A DNA stretch of 64,000 nucleotides, taken from NCBI GenBank assembly GCA_032622095.1, contig CP136061.1:127482754-127546753 (forward strand), given 5' to 3'. Position 1 is the first letter of the stretch; every line of letters begins with the position of its first letter. A model generated the notes under the pieces. It saw nothing but the letters and a program-made list of their open reading frames with translations. It did no database searches and had not been told where the DNA came from. The stretch is from Siphonodentalium dalli (Eukaryota > Mollusca > Scaphopoda > Gadilida > Siphonodentaliidae). Below are positions 57,301 through 64,000 of the stretch, one piece after another. The translations under genes were made by a program, and so were the position numbers.

Positions 57301-59569
57301 ATATATATACCTTTATTGTCCTCCAATTTCTGAAGAGTGATACATATACATAATAGCGTATATACAACATGTTACAACAATATAGTCAAAATGAAAGAGC
57401 AAAAGTAAGTATGGAGAAGAAAAAAACATACACATATATGAACCACGTCCTAATAAATAGCACACAAAGTCATACACTCTTACAAAAGCTGACATTCAAG
57501 ACACGCGCGAACATTTAAAAAAAAAAAATGCAGACAAGCACACACGCACGCACAAGCTCGCGGACACTCACACACTTACCCCCAAGCTGACGTATAGTAC
57601 GGATACAGACACGTTTATGTTACATGCAAGATAAACTATAAGCACACCTAATTTGAATCACACGTTGAGTACGGACCACACGAAGAGCGCACCATGCACA
57701 CAACTATATGGCTATATAGAGTTTGATCATCTGATGATCGCCACTCTCGCTTTCATACGAAAGGAATATTTATGTAAGAACAAGCATGTATGTGTTGCGC
57801 CTATACATTCTTGCACTGCTGGCAAGGAAGATAAGAAATCGTTAAGTTGGGGAACCGAGGTAATGAATATATATTTATCACATGTAATTAACATGAGTGG
57901 ATGTAAGTTTGTTTCAGCTACCCAATTTTAGTTTCGGAAGAGGGGCGATGACTCTACATATTATACACATCACCCGGTCAACTCAGGTAGACCCCATTAA
58001 TACCAGAACTTAGACACAAGTGCATTTGAATGTACAGGCGCAAGGTAGGCTACGATAACATATGGTAGAACATTATACGCCAGGCGTGAACAAATTCGAT
58101 AAAAACAGGTAGGTTTGCCACAATGTGTGCGTATGGCCAACAATGAACGACACATAGTACATGGGATCTTCGATAAATGAGAACAGTTCAACAGGAAGAT
58201 TTGTCAAATGTAACAGAAGGAGTTCTCCGTCGTCGAGCTCATTTGCCCATAGATAAAACAAGATGCCAAAGTTGTCGATCAACTCATACCACATTTTATT
58301 TCGAGAACAGCAAAGAGCTGGATGGCTGCAGTGAATAATAGCATGTTTAATTTGATCGTCATAGTTCATGTTGCATATCACACAGACGTCTGCCTTTGGT
58401 GTCGCTGTTGCAGCGATCAACTGAGCAACAGAATAAAATGCGATTTTGTTCTCTGAATACAAGCGACAGGAACGCCATAGATGAGACATTTGAAAATGAG
58501 TTTGAATTTGGCTAAATCTATCGAAAGACGGATCAGTTGTAACACTTTGTTCCCAGTTATGCACGCGTCGGTTATTGATTTCGGTTTTGACTAGGCGATT
58601 CCATTCCAATTTTGCAGGGAACAATCCGTTCTCCGAAAAGCTGTCCATATATTGGCTTAATTTGTAATAACTCAATTTGTCTTCGATATCTGCAAAGAAC
58701 GAGCTCTTGTTTGGAATTTCATGTGACAAGTGCAAGTGAAGCCGGTTTACAAAAATCTCTTTGCAAGCCTTTGATGGCGAGAGGCGACAGAGGCTTCCAA
58801 AGAGGCTAAGTTTACGGGCATCAATGAACGAGGAGATTGGGCCTATGCCCATGAGACCTTGAACTATGTCCGTCCGCGTTCTGACAGGAAGGTTCTGTAT
58901 ACGTTTGAGACAGAACCGATGGATCTTTTCCAGAGCACATGCATCCGAAACAGACATGCCACATAGAAATTCTGAGCCATATAGACCTTTTGGTAAAACG
59001 ATCGTCTTGTAGATGATTGCACAGCTTGTCGGGGTTATTCCCCCAGCATACAGACCAGCATTGCTAAGGAGGAAAAATGTTGATCTAATTTTGTCAACAG
59101 CTCTCTCAGAGAGCTCTTTCGCAAAGTTTTGTTTGCTAACATGAATACCTAAATGAGTTATTTCGTCTGTTTCGGATACGTTTCCAGCGCCCAGTCTCCA
59201 GCATCTGTCTAAAGTGTCATTTTGCCTGTGTGTTTCATTGAACACGATTACCTTACATTTGTTAGGGTTATAAATAAAACGCCATTTTTGACTGTACATA
59301 GAACATATATCACATAAACGCTGGAGGCCGTAACTGGAAAGTGATAGCAACGTCATGTCGTCAGCTTGTGTCGGCGCTGAACAATTCGTGGAGAGAAGAC
59401 GGAAACCAAAGTTTGTAGCTTCGAGTGCATGTATAAGGTCATCAATATAGATCATGTACAGCAAGGGTGAGAGTATATCTCCTTGTCTAGTACCTTGCTT
59501 GATTTCGATAGATCTCGAAAGTATGGAAGCGTGTTTGACAACGCATGTAATCCCACTGAGAACACTCAA
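57301..59569 (-). mobile_element. LINE insertion, 5'-truncated, with 3' UTR and tail
   Basis: On the minus strand the RT frame is followed by about 770 bp of 3' UTR, ending near 57301 in AATAAAGGTATATATATA, which reads as a polyadenylation-like tail. The truncation point coincides, within about 11 bp, with the inner edge of the right 314-bp inverted arm at 59559. No clean target duplication was found around it. Confidence 0.75.
58073..59569 (-). pseudogene. 5'-truncated non-LTR retrotransposon reverse transcriptase (C-terminal 498 codons)
   Basis: Open on the minus strand with no stop for 498 codons. It starts inside the RT domain: QGTRQGDILSPLLYMIYIDD (25-44) is the NxxG/QG-SP block and APTQADDMTLLS carries the catalytic ADD, with Gln in place of the usual Tyr/Phe before it. 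WRFIYNPNKCKVIVF follows. A late Cys-rich stretch (VCVICNMNYDDQIKHAIIHC) resembles the zinc-knuckle near the end of many LINE proteins. The endonuclease and N-terminal RT half are missing, so the copy is dead, although the intact frame suggests a recent insertion. It copied itself by target-primed reverse transcription when complete. The clade cannot be fixed by eye. Confidence 0.9.
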
Positions 59570-59872
59570 GAAATATAATATTTTTTTTGTAATACATCAT
59601 TCATCAGAGTGTTCAGTACATATTCCCATATTTGATTCTTAGATTTGGACTTTGTTTTTCTTGGACCATTGCCTGTAAATTAATTTTTTTTTAAATCTCA
59701 ATAAAGTTCACATTTTGTATTTCTAACATAATCCACCATGAAGTATACTCTCAAAATGTTGCATCAATGGGCATGGTTTCAATTATGTCTAATATACATG
59801 AACAGAATCCTTTATTTGGACTCTATAAAATTTTGGGAAATTTTGGAAAAATTGGGTCCACAAAGCCCTTAA
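59559..59872 (-). repeat. Right arm of 314-bp inverted repeat flanking the LINE
   Basis: Reverse complement of 56679-56992, about 98% identical by eye. Its outer TTAA (59869-59872) is also the left TTAA of a PB-A MITE, so that MITE inserted exactly at the element's edge. The inner edge overlaps the first codons of the LINE frame. Confidence 0.9.
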
Positions 59873-60087
59873 CCCTTTCATGACTGGAGCTTCCTGAAAT
59901 TTTGCGAAAACCCTGTGGCAATACATCTTATATATGCAAGTCTCCCATAGGGAACATTGACCTTGTAAGCCAGTGCATTCTCTTATATTTGTGAGGCTCC
60001 CTATGGGAGACTCGCATATATAAGAGAATGCACTGACACATGATATTTAATGCTGCACCAGCGCAGCTCCCATCATGAAAAGGTTAA
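59869..60087. mobile_element. PB-A MITE copy abutting the inverted-repeat element
   Basis: TTAACCCTTTCATGACTGGA to CATCATGAAAAGGTTAA. The first hairpin is reduced and the second intact. Its left TTAA is the outer TTAA of the 314-bp arm. Confidence 0.88.
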
Positions 60088-60204
60088 TAAATTGTGAGAT
60101 ATTGTTCACAAACATACTACTATTACATGATGAGTATGGTAGTTACTTTACTTGATTTCCATTGATTCATTTATAGAGATGTTTAGCTAATAACTTAACT
60201 ATTT

Positions 60205-60260
60205 AATGAATGGAGCTATGCTGGTGCAGCATTAAAGATCCTATATCAGTGCTAGTCGCC
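60205..60260. mobile_element. PB-A fragment, reverse orientation
   Basis: GGAGCTATGCTGGTGCAGCA then TTAAAGATCCTATATCAGTG match the inverted PB-A right end; the terminal TTAACCC is eroded. Confidence 0.55.
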
Positions 60261-60788
60261 CATAAAAAAAAAATAGTCTCATCAAGGCTGTCTTTGTAGT
60301 CCCGCACACATGGATTAAATTCAAATGATAATGTTAGTCACTCATAAAAATTAAATAATTGGCTGGAAGCAAAAATTATTTGGTCACCCACCTCAGACAA
60401 GTTGCCCTGAAGTCATCCCGAAACTTTCGTCTTCCAGAGTTGTCAGGGAACCATAGTTTTGTATTCAGAAGCCATTGGCATTCGAAGTCAAGATGAGCTG
60501 TTGTGGGTCAGATTCATTCTTTGGTACCTTAAATAAGTGGATTCTGGTATCAAATATCAAGTGGAAGGCATCTCCCGAGAAATAAATTTCACTGTATCTG
60601 AAAGGACCTGCACAGCATGAAATGCTTGGGTGAAGAGTTAGTTGTATATGGGGGTATGAAATCAGCTAAGTTTTTCAGATTCTGGTTGGGATACACTGGA
60701 TCTATTTACATGTACTTGTCACACATTGGATATGCATGAGCCAACTACAGAAGGCTCTTGATATCACTCTGAATACTTAACTCTATAG

Positions 60789-61050
60789 TTAATCCTTTCG
60801 TTTACTAAATAGATTTACCCACTCAGTTATAAAATTAAACACTGGATTGGTCTGTTATTAATCTGGAGGAGTTTTCAGGAAAAATATGCAGACGCCAGAT
60901 ATACAAGTACAGAAAGAAGTCCTAGTTTTTGGAGGGAAATTTTTTCAGATTCTAAGTTCAACAAATGACAATAGGTTGTTTGTTGAACTTATTATCTGAA
61001 CATATCCTAAGGAACTATTCGTCAATTATTATTAGTACTGAAAGAGTTAA
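60789..61050. mobile_element. PB-B MITE copy
   Basis: TTAATCCTTTCGTTTACTAA to ATTAGTACTGAAAGAGTTAA; central palindrome TTCAACAAATGACA/TTTGTTGAACTTATTATC. Confidence 0.82.
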
Positions 61051-61356
61051 CAGAGAGGGGTGGATCATTCATACCAGTTAACAGAGATGGTGGATCCTTA
61101 AGTTCATACTAGTTAAGAAAATATAAAATACAAGAAATAGGTTTCATAATAATATTCAAATTTTCACAACTATTTACAACACATCAAGAGGTATGAGACT
61201 GAGTTTCATAACAAAAAAAATTCATTCTGCTAAGAAATAATAAAAGTTAGAACAATTTTGTGCTATGAAATCTACATGTAAAACAGATCTCGGAATACTG
61301 CACATTTCTTAAATATCCCAATTGAAAATCCTGCTTACCATAAGGGTAATTTGTTT

Positions 61357-61378
61357 GGGGGGGGGGGGGGGGGGGGGG
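61357..61378 (+). repeat. G22 homopolymer
   Basis: 22 consecutive G after TAATTTGTTT. Other G runs of 14-23 occur at 20416-20431, 30787-30809 and 46661-46674, and a C run at about 2767-2780. Confidence 0.9.
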
Positions 61379-61515
61379 ACACCCATTTAGGGGGATACTA
61401 ATAATATTTTGATACAAAATGACTTTCATGGACTTTGCCTGCTATAAATTTATAAGCCATTAAGTTTATTTGTCATTTGTAGTTGACATTTTTCAGTTGT
61501 ACAATGGTGTTGGTG

Positions 61516-61569
61516 TGACTAGAGATCTGGAACACTGAGTGATCATTTAGTGTTCCAGATCTCTAGTCA
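61516..61569. repeat. Perfect 21-bp-stem hairpin
   Basis: TGACTAGAGATCTGGAACACT (61516-61536) is perfectly inverted at 61549-61569, with a 12-nt loop. It overlaps the next hairpin by three bases (TCA). It lies about 600 bp before the DYRK2 start. Confidence 0.9.
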
Positions 61570-61633
61570 ATGCATTTTGATTAATTGTAAATGTATATAT
61601 TATATACATTTACAATTAATCAAAATGCATTGA
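61567..61633. repeat. Perfect 33-bp-stem hairpin with 1-nt loop
   Basis: Arms 61567-61599 and 61601-61633 are perfect reverse complements around a single T. The stem is AT-rich (starts TCAATGCATTTTGATTAATT). It follows the 21-bp hairpin directly. It may be a tiny palindromic MITE or a structural element. Confidence 0.9.
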
Positions 61634-61950
61634 CAATTATTGCAGTACATGTCCGGTACATTACTTCAATGCAAGATTCTCTCAGTGCCATCATTTATAA
61701 TTCATTCAGTCATAATATATAAATCAAACCAATCAATATATGTAGCAGGCCTATATTGGCTATAATATGTATTATGCCACTGTGCTATATAATTTAATAC
61801 AAATGTAAGTTATGGTATAAATTAAAATATATAATTGCCAAATAAAAAAAATGATCTTATGTAAGCAGTGTAAAATTAGTAAATTACCAAATCGAAGAAA
61901 CCAGATGAAGGATGAAAGTAGCCGGCTTGAAAGCATGGCTTTATTTACAC

Positions 61951-62008
61951 CACGTGTGTTTGTGTATACACGTGACACCATCTCCATGACGTCACGACCA
62001 TGACGTTT
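61951..62008 (+). promoter_or_regulatory. Putative DYRK2 promoter sites: two E-boxes and a CRE
   Basis: Within 58 bp there are CACGTG (61951-61956), CACGTG (61969-61974), a full palindromic CRE TGACGTCA (61987-61994) and TGACGTTT (62001-62008). The cluster ends about 135 bp before the uORF and 218 bp before the kinase ATG. CREs bind CREB/ATF and CACGTG binds bHLH-Zip factors such as MYC/USF/MITF. Promoter identity is inferred from position and motif clustering only. Confidence 0.5.
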
Positions 62009-62142
62009 TACCCAGCAAGGTCGTGCTTGGCAACCGACTACCATTCTTCGCAGAAAATAGCAACAGTGTTTGGAATATTCGATCGGAAATGGGCTAAATA
62101 TTCACCGAATCTCCGTGTTTTTTAGGGTTTTGTGATGATAAA

Positions 62143-62226
62143 ATGAACCTCGATGACGGGGAGTTGTGTTCAGACGAATCGGATTTAGAAAATAGTTGGA
62201 AATGTTCGATTAATTTTACAGGATAA
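62143..62226 (+). CDS. Upstream ORF overlapping the DYRK2 start (TAATG)
   Basis: The ATG at 62143 opens 27 codons ([20 protein letters not shown] then CSINFTG) ending in TAA at 62224-62226. The last A of that stop is the first A of the kinase ATG, and the frames differ. If both lie on one mRNA, this is a stop-start arrangement that would reduce kinase translation or feed it by reinitiation. The alternative is that the acceptor-like acag at 62217-62220 splices this segment out, or that the peptide is an N-terminal exon of another isoform. Confidence 0.4.
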   Translation: MNLDDGELCSDESDLENSWKCSINFTG

Positions 62227-63899
62227 TGTCAACCAGAGTAAAAGCTTTACCTCAAGCTCAACACACACGATCTTTGTTGACCACCGGAGATATGTACACA
62301 CATAACACGCTGGACGGCACTGCTCATCATCTCCCACCTCTCGCCAGCCAAACTGTTGGGGGACACCACGGGTCAACTAACAACATGACTGGGGGAGTAA
62401 AAGTACAACAATTATTCGAAGACAATAAAAGAGATCACAGCCACGACAAACGGGAACATATTCAAAATGGCGACCGAACGGAAAATCCATCTCTTCCGGC
62501 AGTACGTCCAACATCCAGCGTTGGAAGTGCCGGTAGTAAGGGTGGGTCTGCTGCAAGAAGGAGCAACTGCATGAGTCCTGAAAGTGCTATGAAACAATTC
62601 ATGCAAAAACTCTCATCTTTCGAACACCACGAAATATTCAATTATTCGTCAATTTATTTTGTGGGTCAAATGGCCAAGAAACGGCAAGGAGTTGTTGGTG
62701 GTCCAAGTAACAACGGCTATGATGACGAGAATGGTTCTTACATCCATATTCCACATGATCATGTTTGTTACCGCTACGAAGTTTTGAAAGTGATCGGAAA
62801 AGGCAGTTTTGGACAAGTAGTCAGAACTTACGACCATAAAACCCAACAACATGTTGCATTGAAAATGGTCCGCAATGAGAAAAGATTTCATCGACAAGCT
62901 CAAGAAGAAATTCGAATTCTGGAACATCTTCGAAAACAGGACAAAGATAACACGATGAATATCATCCACATATTTGAACATTTTACATTCCGTAACCACA
63001 TATGCATTACCTTTGAATTGCTCAGCATGAACCTGTATGAACTCATAAAGAAAAACAAATTTCAAGGGTTCAGTTTGCAGCTAGTTCGAAAGTTTGCGCA
63101 TTCAATTTTGCAGTGTTTGGATGCCTTATATAAAAATCGAATCATCCATTGTGATCTGAAACCCGAAAACATTCTTTTGAAACAACAAGGGAGAAGTGGT
63201 ATCAAAGTCATTGATTTTGGATCCAGTTGTTACGAACATCAAAGAATCTATACATATATTCAATCAAGATTTTATCGTGCTCCTGAAGTCATTCTTGGGG
63301 CGAAGTATGGAATGTCTATAGACATTTGGAGCTTAGGATGTATATTGGCAGAACTTTTAACTGGTTATCCGATCTTTCCTGGAGAAGATGAAGGTGATCA
63401 GTTAGCATGTATTATCGAACTTCAAGGCATGCCACCACAGAAGTTACTTGATCAGTCAAAGAGAGCTAGAAACTTCATCAGTTCCAAGGGATACCCAAGA
63501 TACTGTTCAGTTACATCACTACCGGATGGTACTACAGTTTTGAATGGTGGTCGATCAAGACGAGGAAAAGCAAGGGGTCAACCACAAAGTAAGGATATGG
63601 TGACTGCTCTGAAAGGATGTGACGATCCGTTATTCCTTGATTTCATGCGCAGATGTTTAGAATGGGATCCTGCAACCAGAATGTCTCCAGGACAAGCTCT
63701 TCGACATGCTTGGTTGAGGCGACGACTACCAAAGCCACCTCAAAATGAAAACAGATCTGAAAATAGGAGGAACTCTTCTGGAGGTGTTGCCTCGAAATAT
63801 GCGAATTCAATTGGGAGTAGTGGCAAGTCTCATCCAATAATTGCAGATGAAATGTCACTCAACGCAAGAACAAAGTTGCCTCAAATCGGCACTCAGTGA
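62226..63899 (+). CDS. DYRK2: Dual-specificity tyrosine-regulated kinase, DYRK2-like, complete
   Basis: A 557-residue open frame in one exon. Class-2 DYRK layout: N-terminal [12 protein letters not shown] (57-67, matches vertebrate DYRK2), [19 protein letters not shown] (122-140), the DYRK-homology box ending [15 protein letters not shown] (172-186), then the kinase domain (about 184-496). Catalytic features are intact: glycine loop GKGSFGQV (191-198), Lys213 in [12 protein letters not shown] (308-315), DFG (330-332), activation-loop Y342-T-Y344 and APE (352-354). Known of the family: the second loop tyrosine is autophosphorylated during translation, after which the enzyme phosphorylates Ser/Thr; DYRK2 also scaffolds the EDVP ubiquitin ligase. 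Human DYRK2, from memory, is about 600 residues with most coding in one exon. An AG at 62219-62220 could be an acceptor, so a longer N-terminal isoform is possible. No polyA signal lies before the window end. Confidence 0.95.
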   Translation: MSTRVKALPQAQHTRSLLTTGDMYTHNTLDGTAHHLPPLASQTVGGHHGSTNNMTGGVKVQQLFEDNKRDHSHDKREHIQNGDRTENPSLPAVRPTSSVGSAGSKGGSAARRSNCMSPESAMKQFMQKLSSFEHHEIFNYSSIYFVGQMAKKRQGVVGGPSNNGYDDENGSYIHIPHDHVCYRYEVLKVIGKGSFGQVVRTYDHKTQQHVALKMVRNEKRFHRQAQEEIRILEHLRKQDKDNTMNIIHIFEHFTFRNHICITFELLSMNLYELIKKNKFQGFSLQLVRKFAHSILQCLDALYKNRIIHCDLKPENILLKQQGRSGIKVIDFGSSCYEHQRIYTYIQSRFYRAPEVILGAKYGMSIDIWSLGCILAELLTGYPIFPGEDEGDQLACIIELQGMPPQKLLDQSKRARNFISSKGYPRYCSVTSLPDGTTVLNGGRSRRGKARGQPQSKDMVTALKGCDDPLFLDFMRRCLEWDPATRMSPGQALRHAWLRRRLPKPPQNENRSENRRNSSGGVASKYANSIGSSGKSHPIIADEMSLNARTKLPQIGTQ

Positions 63900-64000
63900 T
63901 TATCTGCATTCCACTTGGCCTAATTCTAGAACAAATTGTTGAACCGTCCATATTTATGGGAACAATGTGATCCGCTCACACACAGCCAAAGATGGTACAT

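Larger units (their letters stand above)
44412..61950. other. Intergenic region between BRPF and DYRK2
   Basis: No host gene was found; all long frames are the LINE or repeat shadows. Featureless stretches: 46298-46984, 47801-48220, 50221-50634, 50896-51253, 51411-52501, 52682-53640, 55436-55715, 55920-56192, 60261-60788 and 61634-61950. A weak repeat containing AATCCTGCATACC and GTTAACAGAG links 48220-48650 with 61050-61380. Confidence 0.5.

Noticed and set aside
58612-58809. 65-codon + strand frame
   Set aside because: Antisense shadow of the LINE reverse transcriptase.
61772-62044. 90-codon minus-strand frame before DYRK2
   Set aside because: No family resemblance, overlaps the putative promoter, and composition is AT-rich low-complexity toward its end.

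Overview
This is eukaryotic, almost certainly animal, DNA. It is AT-rich, its genes have GT..AG introns, and most of the rest is transposon debris. The repeats with (GTCC)n tracts joined to phrases such as TATGCCCCCGAC or AGCTCACCTGAGACGAAG resemble ones I associate with mollusc and other lophotrochozoan genomes. A mollusc is my best guess, from memory of repeat style and not from a search.

Two host genes are readable, both on the + strand. From 12029 to 43992 lie the last 11 coding exons of a BRPF-family gene (BRPF1/BRD1/BRPF3; fly Br140), the scaffold of MOZ/MORF histone acetyltransferase complexes. All exon phases agree and the joined frame (3549 nt, 1182 residues plus stop) closes exactly. 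It covers the end of the bromodomain lead-in, the bromodomain, a very long disordered linker and the C-terminal PWWP domain; the N-terminal PHD fingers must lie upstream of the window. From 62226 to 63899 lies an apparently complete DYRK2-type kinase in one large exon, preceded by an upstream ORF whose stop overlaps the start (TAATG) and by CACGTG/TGACGTCA promoter-like sites. The genes have no evident functional link.

Everything else is introns and intergenic DNA full of small transposons. Names used here: HSH = hairpin-spacer-hairpin element (arm AGAATGAGGTCCCCAGAGGG; 16 copies); PB-A = TTAA-flanked MITE with ends CCCTTTCATGA and two internal hairpins; PB-B = TTAA-flanked MITE with ends CCCTTTCTATACTAAAT; PB-C = TTAA-flanked MITE with ends CCCTTTACCCAACA; TM = long-palindrome MITE with ends TACAGTAATGCCC. 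There are also three hAT-like elements (two with 8-bp target duplications), a pogo/Tigger-like element, two ~1.1-kb CCCCCGAC elements, several GTCC-rich elements, a 5'-truncated LINE with a 498-codon frame on the minus strand, and a second LINE 3' end.

The most unusual signal is the HSH family. The two outer ends of each copy match each other, but the end sequence differs between copies, and the flanking duplications vary from 8 to about 30 bp. Also notable are a 2x107-bp near-perfect palindrome, a 314-bp inverted repeat with TTAA at both outer ends that encloses the LINE, two perfect hairpins in tandem upstream of DYRK2, and a repeated TRxRKS-like motif in the BRPF linker. No CRISPR array, operon or virus was seen.
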